A DNA stretch of 64,000 nucleotides from Dentipellis sp. KUC8613 (lineage: Eukaryota; Basidiomycota; Agaricomycetes; Russulales; Hericiaceae), in contig NSJX01000009.1 of the NCBI GenBank assembly GCA_002286715.1, positions 745,966 through 809,965 of the forward strand. The letters run 5' to 3'. This document shows, piece by piece, positions 10,796 to 23,926 of the stretch. Within the stretch, counting starts at the first letter, position 1. Each line of letters starts with the position of its first letter. The position numbers and the translations under genes are program-made. The notes under the pieces are model-generated. The model did no database searches, was not told the DNA's origin, and was given only the letters and a program-made list of their open reading frames with translations.

Positions 10796-13135
10796 ATGGA
10801 CAGCAAAGCCATGGTCTTGGATCCTCAACTTGAAGCACCTGACCCGACGCTCAGTCCAAGACCCCGTGTCCTCGAGGACATGGAGATTGAACTGGACCGA
10901 TACGCCAGGGAAATCCCACTCGACACTTTCGTGCAAGCATTCCTCGGCGTGGCATCCGACAAATGGGCCGCGCCGCTCGAGCAGCTCTTGGGAGACGGCC
11001 TTGTCGAGCCCGAGCTGCGAGACTACTGCTTTCTGGCGCACATGTCCGACGCTCCCGAGCGGGTAGCGGATCTGCTCAACGCCATCAAGAAGCACGCTGC
11101 CAGGCTCCTCCATGTGGCGTACCCCATAGAGGATCTCTGCTTCGTCGGCCAGGACCCGCCTGATGTCCGCGAGCAGCTGCTCAATGGCGGAACCGTAGCC
11201 CGGACGGCGGATGTCGATGCGATTCGCAGGTCTGATTGCGGTGGCACTTATGGATCGGAAGATGTGCTGCTGCCGATACAGATTGAGATGACGGATGCTA
11301 GGACGTACGACGATCTTGGCGAGGACGGCGCGGACCTCTGCAGCGCGCTGTATGATAAATTTATCATGGTCAGTCGCCCGATTGTGCTGGGTATTCCTGT
11401 CGGTCTGCTCACGATCGTGCTTCATCTAGTGTATGTATTCCAGAACTAGTGTCCCTCCCGAGTCGAGGAGCCCAATCTCGAGTGCTGCGACCGCAGAGAT
11501 GGAGAATGCTCTCGCGTGTGAGGCTGAGACAGCAGACTTTGCTGCACCTCTAGCCGTTACGGATACGTCTCCCATGGCGCAGCTGATAGCCAAACAGGCC
11601 CGCGACGTCCTCGCCTACAGCCGCGGTTCTCGCCAGCACGCATTCGGCATGGTCCTGCGCGGCGAGCACATGCAGCTGTGGTACTTCAACCCGATCGGCA
11701 TCGTGCACACGCCGCAAGAGTTCTCCATCCTCGACGACTTTGGCACCTTCGCGAGCATCGTCGTTGCGTTTTGCAGCCTCACGGAGCGCCAGTGGGGCCA
11801 CCTTGAGATCGTGCAGTCGTATATCCCGGATAGCGATTCGCCGGCGACTGTACCGCGGTTCCCGCGTCCGTCGCTGACTGGCGCGCTCATCAAGTTTGAC
11901 GATGACCGCACGTACTGCGTTGAGGACCGCATCCATTCGGAGCCTGCGGCGATTGTTGGGAGGCGGACGTATGTGTATAACACGGTCCTGCGGAATCGGC
12001 GAGAGGCGGTCGACGACCATATTCCAGAGAATCTGGTAATCAAGCTCTCTTATGTGCCGTGCTGGTCAGAGCCGGAGTGGTCCTTCATCCTGGATGCGAA
12101 CAGGGCTGGGATCCAGCATATGCCGGAGGTCTTTTCGTGGGGCGAGTTTTTCCGTGTTTCCGAGCGTGGGCAGGGCCGTGTGCTGCTGTTGCAGAGGGAC
12201 GTGTTGTTCTCGGATCGCGCGCTCCGTGTTGCTGTGTTTCCGGAATATGAACCGTTCTTAGGCATGATCACACCTAAAGACTATGTTAGAGTCATACGGG
12301 AGCTCGCTATCAGTATGTCCATTTTCTCTTACCACTGCCTTGAAAACCGGATGACATATGTTTCGTAGGTTTGTATGGGCTGCATAAAATCGGGATCCTG
12401 CACCGCGACGTCAGCGAGAACAACATTATGGTCGACCCGCGCCACGCGGACCAGCCTTGGCTCGTCTTGAACGACTTCGACCTCGCCATCCGTGTCCAGC
12501 CCGACGGCATGGCTCCATGGACCGCCTTCGCAGGCACCCGGCACTTCCTGAGCTACAGGGCTTCTCTCCAGAAGCCAATGCGACACAGCCTGCGCGATGA
12601 TCTGGAGGCCCTGTTCACCCTCGCACTGTGGTGGGCTACGGACGTCCCTCATTCGTTTACGGAGGAGGAACTTGCAACACCGCTGGCGTGGTGGGTGCTG
12701 GCGAAGGGCGAGCCTGAAGTGCGCGCGTTCAAGGAGGCGCTGTATGCCAGTGCACGTGTGACGGACACGGTGCCGCTGGCGGCGGATTTTGAGCCATTCG
12801 CGCCGCTCTTGGATTTGCTTGTCGCTTTGTTCCGCGAGGTCAACCGGAGGCTGCTGCCGCCCAGCGCAGTTGTAGTTCGAAATGCCTCGCTGGACGCGCT
12901 GCTAATCCAGGTGCAGCGTCTGGCGGCTGCGATCCGATGCATCCATGGGCCTTATCTGAGCGATTCGCAAACGCGGTTCCTCTGCCAGCAGTTTATCGAG
13001 ACCTTTCGCCGTGCAATTGCGAGCGCTGCCCAGAGCTGCGGTAGAGGAATTCTGAGTAGACTCCAGATCAGACCCGTGGAAATTGTGGACGATGATGTGC
13101 TTGCTTTTACATTTCTGGCCACTCTACTTGCATGA
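10796..13135 (+). CDS. FunK1-type fungal protein kinase (740 aa, 3 exons)
   Basis: Member of the fungal-specific kinase family expanded in agaricomycetes. Exons: 10796-11368, 11430-12312, 12369-13135. The N-terminal ~190 residues are family-specific and the catalytic part is in the C-terminal half. The catalytic loop is HRDVSENN with HRD at 497-499. The metal-binding motif reads DFD at 521-523 (LNDFDLA) instead of DFG, which is common in this family. Before it, a degenerate N-lobe holds VIKLSY, likely the ATP-binding lysine. A GTRHFLSYR stretch replaces the usual activation segment, followed by LRDDLEALF. The physiological role of the family is largely unknown. No relation to the terpene genes is evident. 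Confidence 0.9.
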
Positions 13136-14007
13136 GACTGTGCATAAAGTAGCATTTTTGAGACAGCAGTTCCCACCTTGAATATCTCTTTATCTCGTCG
13201 TTCTTGACTGATTTGGGGCGCGAGAGGTCCTGCAGTCGTGAACGATTTCACCGACTTGCCGGGGTGTCCGGGATTTGCCGATGGGCCCCGTTTAGCAATT
13301 ACGATGGCCGTACGCGTCTTCCCACTTCCGAAGTCGCTTCCCTCTTGTCCTCGCGACGCGATACCTTCTGGTGATCCTCTTGTCTCAATCAACGCCCGTT
13401 ATTTCTGACCGTAGGGCATACACATGTGCATAGACCATGATGCATGCTCAGTCGCGCCTGTCGCTTTCATCATGTCGGGGAGATACCGCTCCGGAATACC
13501 AACAGCCACTGGCAGTCTCGGATTCGTGAAGTGAGTAAGCTCATCAGTCTCCTAAGTACTACAACGAAGACTTCGATCTGATCAGAACGCTCACGAATGT
13601 TGTCTTTCAGGGTCTGAAATTGATTAGGATATGGGCGCGCGGGCGCGGGGTCTCCCATCAAGGATCCTTTCCCTAAGCAACCTGCGTAGTTGATCTAACT
13701 GTAGATCGTCCACCAAAGTCGACGACCGCTGATCCCATGAGCAGAAAGCATGGCGAATTCATTGAATCCCGAAGGGCGACGCTCATGCAACAGGGTCATT
13801 GTCAAGGAATATATGCCGCCCAATAAGGCGCTCGTAGGCTCTTACGGAAAGGCGACACTTATATACCAATGATCCCTGTAATGCACGGGGAAGTAGCCAG
13901 TCTTTATCCTCTTCCCAACTCTTCAACGACCCTTCAGTGAGTATGATCTTGTTCTTTTTATGATAAAGGCTGACCTCGTTTCATTCTGCAAGAGTTGTCT
14001 CTCAATT
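13136..14007. other. Intergenic
   Basis: No gene recognised. The last ~80 bp probably contain the leader of the next gene, with a likely 5'-UTR intron (GTGAGTATGA near 13937 to CTGCAAG near 13992). Confidence 0.45.
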
Positions 14008-17000
14008 ATGTTGTCGCGAAAGAATGCCCAGCCACTCGAGCGAAAGCTCACGGTAGCCGCCGCGTTGATCGAGTCCAGTGACCCATCGAAGCGCAAAATC
14101 TCCAAAACTGAACGATTTTTGAACAGGTCGGGTGCGTGTGCTCTTCGCAGACAACACAATCCGTCCGATCGCTCACGTTTAACTCCAGGAGATCTTATCA
14201 CCACCGTCTCGGGCGCTGCCGCCGCCAACGAAGGTCTCGAGAAAAGTGCGAGTGCCATCATCAGCACGCTGAAACTTGAGTCAAGCAGCTTCGTGCAAAG
14301 CAGCAAAGCTTTGGTATCTGCGCTCGATGAAGTTGCGAAACTTCATCCGTTCGTCGGAGGTGAGACGTTTAGCCTGGAGGCTTCAAGCTGTAAACCTGAC
14401 TTTGATGCGCAGCGGCCGTATTGGTATTCACGACTGCCATTAATCTCATAATAAAACGACGGGAGAACGATGGAAAGGTCCTGGCGCTGAACGTGCAAAT
14501 GAGGGACATGATGTCTACTCTTCTTTTGTGCGTAATCCTGCTTCATCTTATTGTATGTACTAACGCGAGTTCGCCGGAAGGTTGAAAAATCTTACGAAGC
14601 CAGAGGCGAGCGCAGAGGCGCAGAATGAGATGACCATTGAATCGCGATTGGGTGGCCGTATGTCGGCGATGGTCGACTCCATGAAAGATTGTTCCAAGGT
14701 CTGCGACTCCTACAACAAACATCGTGTCGTCCGTGAGCATTCTTTCATCCCATCTTCCATGCGTTGTCATTCATGCCCTCGTCAGTGAAAATCCTTACGA
14801 GCTCCAAGTGGGAGCATAAGTTCGCGGCGATCTCGAAGCAGTTTGCAACGCATGCAGCGAAACTTCAGGATGATCTGGCCATGTACTCGAGCATCGGCAT
14901 CAATGCAGCCAACCAATCGCTCGCCGCACTAAGCAACAAGATGGATGAGGTCATGGCGACGGTGTTCAAGACCTTCCAATCCGCGGAGGAACGTCAGATA
15001 GGGGCGTTGGTAGCAAGCAAGGGCGGATCGGAGAAGGTCGCCGGCGACAACGCTGCTCTTGAGCAGCTTCTCAACAAGCAAAAAGAACTTGACGATGGAC
15101 CTGGCAAGAGAAGCCACGCCGGAGAAATGACTGTCAGCGACCTTCGGAAGGATATGCGCAAAGATGTGCAGGCGGTTCTCGATGAGAATGCGAGGGCGTT
15201 CGGCCAGAAATTCGAGCTCCAGCAACGACAGATCGCGGAAGAGATGAAGAATGCCGTGTTCGATGCACGGGACGAGATCATCAACGCCGTCCTTGCAGGT
15301 CCCTATGAGAGGGTCGAGGATGAGGTCAGTCGTGTCTTGCCTTCCCACTAGCTATCTAATTTTTTCGTAGGACATGCGGGCAATCTGGAAGGAAATGGTG
15401 GGTCCCTCATGATCTATATGTATGCGCCGTACTTCTTTGCTAATTCTATAACAGGGCTGGAAAGGGAGCGTGAAAGCACGCCATCTTGTGCTAGCAATGC
15501 ACGACTATTTTACAGAACAAGGCAAGATGGCGCCGCCTGCAAGTAACGAGCAGCTATCGACGAAGACGGTCACTCAGTCCGATGAGTGGGCACTGGAATA
15601 TATCAGCATCACTCGCATTCAACCATTGATCGAAGCCTTGGACGACGATGTTTCCTCTTTCGTGACGATTGCAGAGGTCAACGCATTCACAAGGGCACGT
15701 CCAGACGGTTGGAGGTGTGTCCTGACGTTGTTCATCTTGCACGGACTGGGCTGACCATCTCCTTAGTTTGCCGTATTGGATAGCCTACAATACAGTCGGT
15801 AAGAGCGGTGTCGCGATTGCATATGAGGCATTTTCTGACTTCAGTTTGACAGGTGTCGAGCTGTCGCTCAACTATTATTATCATCGCATTAACCAGCTAC
15901 ACTTGGCGACATTCGAAGCTTCCAAACACGCCCTTACCGCAAACAGAAAGGCCGTCAATGAATTTCTCTGTTCGCCATATATCAACGCAATGGACGAAGT
16001 CATATCTGGGATCCAAGACAGCGTGGTTGAACAGAGTATTGACTGGGATTCGGACCCTCTATTTCTGAAGTTCAAGTCGTACATCATGAGCGAAGAAAAA
16101 CGAATGAGGGATATACTTGAGGCACTTGACTTCAACATAGACGACGAGAGCACTTTGCGCCTCATCTCAGACACCCATAGGCCGGAGAGGGTCCGTCATG
16201 ATTTGTTCTTCTTCTTATGATCATCAACTCACCTAGGAAATTAGTATCTTCTTCCCATTCTCAGCATTCTCCTCGATCATTGCTTGTACGTCGTCGAAGA
16301 TGCGAGTAAGATCATACTGCCCGAGGATGGACTGTCGTTAATTGACGACTCGATCGAGACGTTGTGGACCGCTATCTCTAGTCGAGCGCAGGCTATGAAT
16401 GGTGAGTATATTAACATTCTAGCGGTGCCGAAAGCTAACTTTTCGCAGCGATCTTCAGGCTGCAGAATCTCAACAGCGGTGACCAGATGTCAAGATACTG
16501 CTATGGCATGGTGACTACCTTATCTTCGATGAACGAGTCTAATATTGATGAAACATGTAGTATCGGTATGTCTTGGACGACACGTTGTTCAAGGATAGCT
16601 TTTGGCAACAAGAAGCAGATATTGTCGGCGCGATTGGACAAGGCTCGGATTCGGACTCGGAAGCCGCCTCAGACCCAGGTTCGGACGATACTTCAGAAGC
16701 GGATGCGCAAGCCTTAGAGCCTGCCGCCGCCGATGAACTCGATTTGGAGGCCGACCCTCCTGCTTGCACTGTCGATATGTCGACATCCGCATGTGACTCC
16801 GCACTAGTAGTGGACGAGTTCCCGGTTTACCGAAGCCCATCGTGCATGTTTATTCCTACCGGGGAAGTACGTGCACTAGACCCCGACTCTATCGCAGGTG
16901 TATGGAGCGGGTCATTCATTCAAGACGAGGAGTCGGAGCTAGCTAGTGCCTTCACACTCACGATCTCATCGGTGGAACCCGACGGAAGCTTCGTTGGCTC

Positions 17001-18329
17001 GGGGACGGATAGCTTCGGAGACTTTACGCTCGAAGGTCGTCAGGATCAAAGTGATGGTCTATCCTTCATCAAAACTTATACACTCGGGCTCTTTCCGGAT
17101 GAAGTTCATCAAGGCAACATTGATGAATCCTTCGATGAAGTCAATGGGTCGTACAAAGCACCCGATTCTGAAGTGCCTGAGGCTTCCTTCTTCATGAAGC
17201 GGAAGCCCCTCATTTCTATCTTACTTCGCCCCGCGGACGAGGAGTTTAATAGTAACAAGACTCTGGCGCTGTGGAAATTCGCTCTGGACTCAGCAATGTA
17301 TATCGCTCGTACAAGGATCCTCACCTGGGAAAGTATTCGAGAGCGCCGAGTCGCACGTCGCCGCTTCTTGGAGCTTGAATTCAAGAATGAAAGCTTCAGC
17401 GGCCTTGATCCTAACGAGGAGGCAGAATACAGAGGTATTGTGGCGAATACGGCACCTCAGGATCTGTGTTATTGGAGGGCTGTTCTGAAGTTCATGGGTC
17501 CGCGTCGCATACTTCACTTGTAAGACCTTCCCGCGATTTTAGCGTCATACTCTTGTTGACGCTACTTGTCACTCAACAGACCTAGTTGTGACAACTGTGG
17601 AAAATGGTCCATTGAGTCGACGAGACTCGTCTGCCTACAATGCGCCGGTTACAATTCTGTGGACTTCTGTGCGGATTGTTTTGAAAATCCCATCCTCGTT
17701 GAAGAAGGACCAATCAAGAAGCACCATTCGTCGTCGCATGATTCCCTGCTGTTACGGATCCCTGTTCCGTTCCGCTATGACCAGTCACTCCAAGCGAGGG
17801 CTCGCCTCGTCCTTTCTGCCGCGCGAAGTCAATTCAAACCCATCGACGGCCAGGGGCTCATGTCTCCAACCACGCCTGGCGGCATCAAGTCTGCGGGGCT
17901 TCCAGCCGAAAGCATATGTATCTCGTGTAGCAAGTCTATATCCCTGCCAGTCTGGTGCTGCATGGCATGCGAAGAAGGTGATTGTGTCCTGAATTCAAAT
18001 CAGTGCCATATTGCTGATGATTCGTAGGCTCAGCACTCCTATGCTTAGAGTGTAATGATACCATCGAGAAGGAGAAGCCGTGGTTGTTCGAACGGGCTCC
18101 ACCGTCTCGAGCTCACAACTGGTCGCATCCGCTTGTGCTCATCCGTCCTCCACAGGCTGAAGCACCGGAATTTTCGACTCGCGAGAGACTGCAAGGCATA
18201 GAGGATGCGGTCGATTCCCTGGAAGGCAAGATACAGATCGTGGAGAATGCAATTGCCAGCCGCTTCCAGGCTATGGAAAGGCTGATCATGGGGATTGTGG
18301 ATAGCACGAGCAGCAGGAACCAGTACTAA
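14008..18329 (+). CDS. Multi-domain protein: helical N-terminus, EF-hand, ZZ zinc fingers (1211 aa, 14 exons)
   Basis: Exons: 14008-14131, 14189-14359, 14413-14527, 14581-14732, 14786-15324, 15371-15397, 15455-15714, 15767-15798, 15853-16190, 16245-16401, 16449-16510, 16561-17519, 17580-17977, 18028-18329. The first ~150 residues are amphipathic helices ending in RRENDGKVLALNVQMRDMM. This resembles helical adaptor-like N-termini of fungal signalling proteins. A coiled region follows (14786-15324). A possible degenerate EF-hand (ALDDDVSSFVTIAEVNAF) precedes a long helical domain. An acidic linker at ~16630-16750 leads to a beta-rich segment. The C-terminus has a ZZ-type finger (CDNC, CLQC, FCADCF, then His residues) and a second Cys-rich unit (CISC, CCMAC, CLEC). 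Such proteins recur in agaricomycete genomes without known function; a scaffold or sensor role is only a guess. The splice between exons 1 and 2 is the least certain. Confidence 0.85.
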
Positions 18330-19264
18330 GTCGGGTTGTGAGGATCCCGTAATGCATCGTTTCATTTTTTGTCATGCAATTCCTCCCTCCATCCACTGTT
18401 TGCATGACTGATGTCTGGTACGAATGTCAAATTCTTAACGCGCTTATAACACGCCTACTACTAGTCGCATAGACGGACTCACCACCACAGATAGAGGTGG
18501 TCGCAGCATGAGGGATCCTGAAGTGCCCCGGCAATCTTCTACCTACCCCACTTTGTTCCTCCAGACCATCAATTCTTAGAGACTATATATAACTGGCTTA
18601 CAGCAGTGAGTAGCGAATGATGATCGACGACCTTGTTTCCCCGAGCCTAACACTCCCACAGTGACACTACAGTGGCCCTAGTTACTCAGTGGCCACAACA
18701 CGAAAGCCCCCGTATCGCAGTAGTGCCCGTTGATGCGCCGCGGGCGGGCTTCATTCAACATTACGCTCGCTTTGTAGCCTTCCGGGTCAGCTTTTTGATC
18801 ACCGAGGAGCCTCAGCAAGGCCATGTTACGCGCATCAACTTTACCCAAGGATGGCATAATCACCCAGTGGAGTGAAGGGTCCCTGGTTGGGCGCGCAGGC
18901 TCCGGCGGGTGGAAATTGCCTGGCTATAAGCGCGTCCGACTATGGTGGCGCTCGAGGAAACATAGTCAAGGTGTTTCCCCTTACAACTGAGTGAGAGAAA
19001 AGCCTGCTAATTGCATTCTTTGAGGTAGATGGCCACCACCCGCTCGGGCACTAGCGCTGGAATGCCACGTAGCACAGCGGCATCTGGCTGCTGCGGTCAA
19101 CCATGTAAGGTTGGAGAGCTCACAAAGAGCGGGACTTTCCTCTTTCCCCACACGAGGCAGCGCTTGCGCCACGTAAGGCCGCAGTCCTGCAGCACCGAGG
19201 ACTGGTGACTGGATGGGCTTTAATAGCTGATCGGCGCACTTGTCCACGACACGCATCCCGCAAC
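18330..19264. other. Intergenic
   Basis: About 0.9 kb with no recognisable gene. Short open frames near 18.7-18.9 kb exist on both strands but show no motif and no plausible splice partners. Confidence 0.45.
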
Positions 19265-20430
19265 ATGCGCCCTCACAACGCCCCATATTTCCGACTGACG
19301 AACGACGGCTGGAAGTCAGCACCACAGTGGGCCATCCGTGCGCGCTCACATGTGACATGGCTTCATTGTGCTCTCTCGTTCACGGTCTTACTGAACATTA
19401 TCTTGGGACTTGCGTGGCGGCGGCACCATATTCACCACAACTTCTCGCCATTGGATGATTATCAAATATTGTACGTTGTATGCCGCACTGTTAGACGACA
19501 CGCTCACCACTTGCTCGTAGGAAAGAAGATTATAATCTCATCACTCCTTCTGACCCCAACGCCACTGCCATCGTGTCGTCGCTGTACAATGAACTTTACC
19601 TCTTTCCAGTCCTCACCCTTGGTCACTCCATATCCCAGCATTACGGAAACGACACGTCGCCCTCCGCCCCTTCACCACGGCGACTCCTGTTATACATCCC
19701 GGGGCGCATCTCGTCTCGCTCCCTCTGTCTTGCCCGTGCTGTCGGATGGACGCCCCATCCCGTATCGTTTATCCCGCCACCACATAATGGCGCGGACGTC
19801 TTCTATCGCTTCGTCGATCAGTACACCAAACTCGCGCTGTGGACGCTCGACCAAATTGGCATCGAGCGCGTCGTGTATCTGGATGGCGACACCCTTGTCC
19901 GCCAGCGTTTCGACGAGCTCTTTGCCCTCCCATTCAGCCTTGCAGCTGTGCCGGACGCATGGCCAAAGGGCTTCAAGCTCGACTTCAACGCCGGCGTTCT
20001 TGCATTGCAGACATCGACGAAGGTATTCGATAACATGATCGCACGGATGGACGGCGCCCAATATCCACTCAGGATGGCAGAACAGGCTTACCTTAATCTG
20101 TACTTCGGAGCCGAGACGGTGAAATTGCCATATGTCTACAACGCGAATTTGGTCATCAAGCTCCGCAGCCCGCGCTTGTGGCATTTTATGAGCAAGGCAA
20201 TGCGAGTCGTTCACTACACGATGCCAAAACCATTTCCGCTTGATCCGGCTTTGGGCCCCACGGGGGAAGGATCACTGGAGGATGCGCGGGTGAAGGTGCG
20301 CGAGGCCATTGATGATGCGAAGAGCATTCATGGTGGACTGTATAAGGAAGAAATCGGATGGTGGGAGGACGCCTGGCGAGAGATGGAAAGTGATAGGCGC
20401 CATGACATCCAGATTTGTGAACGAGACTGA
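19265..20430 (+). CDS. GT8 family glycosyltransferase, type II membrane (371 aa, 2 exons)
   Basis: Glycogenin/galactinol-synthase-like nucleotide-sugar transferase. Exons: 19265-19470 and 19521-20430. A short N-terminal tail is followed by one transmembrane segment (CALSFTVLLNIILGLAW), as in Golgi type II enzymes. The catalytic domain holds the metal-binding DxD in RVVYLDGDTLV. A later motif, FNAGVLALQ, and the closing HYTMPKPF (the GT8 HxxxxxKPW-like site) agree with the family. An in-frame ATG at 19205 would add 20 residues. The later ATG is preferred because it leaves a normal cytosolic tail before the anchor, but this is not proven. Donor and acceptor sugars cannot be read from the sequence. 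Confidence 0.85.
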
Positions 20431-21540
20431 CGACGGGGCGCCGAGTATCAGTACATACTGAGTACTCAGCTGGCGCGAGCCACTTTGCTCGACATTTTCA
20501 TGTCCCTTATTTATTCAGCAGCACTGGAAGTCGATAGGTAGCATAGTACTGTGATTGATACACACACAATTATAATGCCAGACAATCAGCCTTGACTCTG
20601 TCCCATATAAAGCGGTCCGCCCAAGTCAAGCGAATACTTCAGGACCTCAGGTCGATCCGCCCAAGAAGACGACGAGGAGGAGCCTGGGAGAGCGTCGGCA
20701 AGGCCCGGGGTAATAATTTGTAGTTGAATCCCGCGTGCCGCGTGGTGCCAGACGACGTCCTCGACTGGCGGACTCATCTACCAGCACAGTCGTCACTGAC
20801 ACACTGTGGATGTGATCTCAGACTCCGTCGTTCTGGCGTCTTCTGGCAAGTCGCCATCGTTGCTGCATCACCGCGCGTGACCGGCGATGTCTGTCGCATT
20901 GCTCGCTCGTGATTACCAAGTTCCGACACCTCGCTTGGTCGAGGATCTCTGCAGATATCACCGGTCGTCTGCAACATCGAAGCAGAGAGACATGTTTCGG
21001 GAAGTTCTCTGTACCAAAGTATGTATTTGGTTTCGAAGCTCCGTGAATGGTGGAATGTGTGTGGGATCTTGTCTCCGCTGATGTCGCCACGATTCCTTCG
21101 ATCCTAGGAAATTTTCCTCCGTCTGCATCCAGATGAGTGTCAGTTGATTTGCTCGTGCCGCCCCTTGTCTTGCTTCCCCGCCTGGTTTCGACGCTCCATA
21201 GCGCGCATACAGAGCAACATGGAATCCCGCAATGTCCTAACATCATAAGACAAAGCCTCTTCTGTATGTTCACGTTCCTGGAGCCTCTCGGTATAGCGAC
21301 TGACAACACGGTTGTGGAGCACTTTCTTATCTCTAGCTGTCACGATCTTTCGGACCACCAGAAAGATATGCCAGAACTGTCCCATTGGCTGGTACCATCG
21401 GTATCTTGGATTGTGTGATCCTCCGTTCAGCGTTCCCCAAGCCCAACAGGTCGGCGACGTACGTTCTTGTAACGGACCACTGTATCGCCGTACAAGTTAT
21501 AAGCCCAAGCTGTAGCATCGAGCATCTATGCAGCCCTGTG
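20431..21540. other. Intergenic
   Basis: About 1.1 kb with no recognised gene. Open frames on the minus strand at 20.8-21.3 kb have no conserved motif. The right end is the promoter of the P450 at 21541. Confidence 0.45.
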
Positions 21541-23449
21541 ATGGACCGAGCTCCCCCCTCGTCCGAGGCCTTTCGAAGCACGCATGTGTGGTTATTAACG
21601 CTGACATTTTGTGCTTTCTGTCTTGTGCGGTACTTTCAAAGCCCCTGGCGTAGCCTACCCCCTGGGCCTACAGTTTTACACTTCCTGGGGAAAATCTTTC
21701 AACTCCGTCAGGAGCCATGGGAGGTATTCAAGCAGTGGGGCCAGGTATTCGGTGCGTATTCTCCGAAGGTTGAAGAGCCCGGTGCTCATTCGGCAACTAG
21801 GACCTGTCGTCTACTTGAACGTCCTTGGCCAGCCTCTTGTCATCATCAACTCGCGGAAAGTAGCAGTAGATCTACTTGACCGTCGGGCTGAAAAGTACTC
21901 TGGTCGGCCCCGCAATATCGTCGCCTCAGATATTCTGACAGGGGGCCTTTTCTTTGCACTGGCCGGGTATAACACAACGTAAGCTGTGTGCTTGATTCCT
22001 TCTGCACAAGATCATAGCTAATGGTTCTCTGCTTAGGTGGCGTCGATTGCACAAAGCAGCACTCGAAGGCCTGAAGAAGAGTGCAGTCACTGAATATCGC
22101 CCGATACAATACAACGAAGCACTTTTGCTCACATCCGGAATGCTCTCTGACCCAAGAAATTGGGACACACATCTATACCGCACTTCCGCTTCGGTCACTA
22201 TGTCCATGGTTTATAATACGCCCCCAATCCAATCCAAAAACGATCCAGCAGTGAAAAGCATCGCCGATTGTGTCTTTCGAATCACGCGTGCCGTTATGCC
22301 CGGTGCCCACCTTGTAGAGTTCTTCCCATGGATGATGCATTTGCCTAAGTGGTAAGCTATTCGGCTATGCATAGAGCATGCACCAGCTGATTCTTTGCGG
22401 CTCAGGTTGGCATCCTGGAAGGCTGAGGCCATGGGATGGTTTTCTCATGACTCTGCCATGTTCGAAAGACTCTTCAGTGCTGCGCGCGATCGCTGGGTGG
22501 GTGTTTCAGGTCGCAGATCCTCTTTTTCTTTATCTCAAAGTCACGACAGGCTGCTGGAGTTGAGCGTGCGAGTCTCGCCACCACGCTTATTGAAGGGTCG
22601 AAGTATCACGGATTATCAGAGCGCGAAGTTGCATGGCTTGCCGCAACTGTGTAGTGCGTCTTTTCGCCTCGATCAAAAATCCCAAAGCTGACGTCATATC
22701 CAAATCCTCTACTATATTCCAGTGCTGCTGGTGCCGACACGACAGCCGCGACCATGGCCTGGTGGATGCTTGCTATGGCTGCACATCCCGACGCACAGCG
22801 TCGCGCTCAAGAAGAACTTGACACGGTAGTTGGGCGCTCTCGTCCTCCGTCTTTCGCCGATTTCGAGCACCTGCCTTACATTCAAGCCATGGCCAAGGAA
22901 GTTGTTCGTTGGCAGCCTATCGATCGAGTGGGCATTCCGCGTCGTTCTTTGGAAGATGATTGGTACAATGGTTATTTCATCCCAGCGGGGTCTGTCATTA
23001 TTGTAAACATGTGGCATCTCTGCCGCAATCCGGAAGTCTATGGTGAAGATGCAGCCCAATTCAATCCCTCACGCCATCTCGATGCCCACGGCCAGCTAGC
23101 GTCCAGCTCGATCGTCTCAAAAGAAGGACAAGTCGCATTTGGGTTCGGCTCGCGGATCTGTCTCGGTAGACACTTTGCGAATGACTCGCTTTTCATCGGC
23201 ATAGCCATGATTCTATGGGCTTTGAATATCGAGCCAGCAGTCGATGAGAAGGGCAATGAACTACCCTTGGATCTTGATGGGTACATTAACGATGGGGTGG
23301 TCATGTACGTGGTATCTCACACATTCTCAGATCTACATATCAGTTACACTTCACCTCACAGACGGCCGGTCCCATTCCAGTGCAAAATCACTCCGCGGTT
23401 TGCCGACGCTGTGTCCGTCTTGGAACAGGAGCGAGAGCTGTCGAGGTGA
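21541..23449 (+). CDS. Cytochrome P450 monooxygenase, paralog 2 (522 aa, 7 exons)
   Basis: Exons: 21541-21751, 21801-21978, 22037-22351, 22406-22496, 22550-22653, 22723-23304, 23362-23449. Exons 2-5 have exactly the same lengths as in the P450 at 356 (178, 315, 91, 104 nt), with the same phases. The N-terminal anchor (about residues 12-27) leads to the LPPGP hinge. The I-helix is AGADTTAA, the ExxR is in EVVRWQP and the haem loop is FGFGSRICLG. All key residues are present, so the enzyme should be active. It lies head-to-tail with two more paralogs and probably acts on terpenoid substrates, by association with the sesquiterpene synthase at 3281. The last exon joins by paralogy: the donor at 23305 gives IRPVPF. 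Confidence 0.9.
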
Positions 23450-23926
23450 TGAGGTCTCTTGCCGATATCCCGACGACGTAGATTTCAGTGCCTGATGCTG
23501 GCAGAGTTGTCCTGTGAAGCTCGCACCGACTTGTCAGATTAGGTTTTCGAGCAGTCTCGACCAAGACGAGAAGGCTTATGGTAGAGTGCGTCGCTGTTTG
23601 GTTCGACAGGTGCTTATCGAATATTTACGAGACGTTCGATGGTGATGCTGGTGGCGCTTCAAACTTCACCCAAGGTTCGTAAAAACATGTCACGGGTTAC
23701 CTACGTTGTCGGACATGAAGAGAAGAGAAGGCGCGTGTATTCCACGCTGTCTTCGTTGATTCATCGCGGCAAGACGGCTGGCCACCTTATCTCCTCACAC
23801 CACTTGAGACCCTGAGGGCGTCATCCTTGTCCTTTCGTCCTCTTCTCATCGTGTTCATTGGAGCTAATGCAGTGTAAGTTTTCCTTTCCGATACATTTTG
23901 TGCTGCTTCATGATCTATGCGATTAG
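23450..23926. other. Region where the 5' part of a P450 duplicate should be
   Basis: Paralogs have an exon 1 of ~211 nt and an exon 2 of 178 nt here. Neither can be recognised. Only a possible tail of exon 2 before a good donor at 23874 (GTAAGT) can be suggested. Confidence 0.5.
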
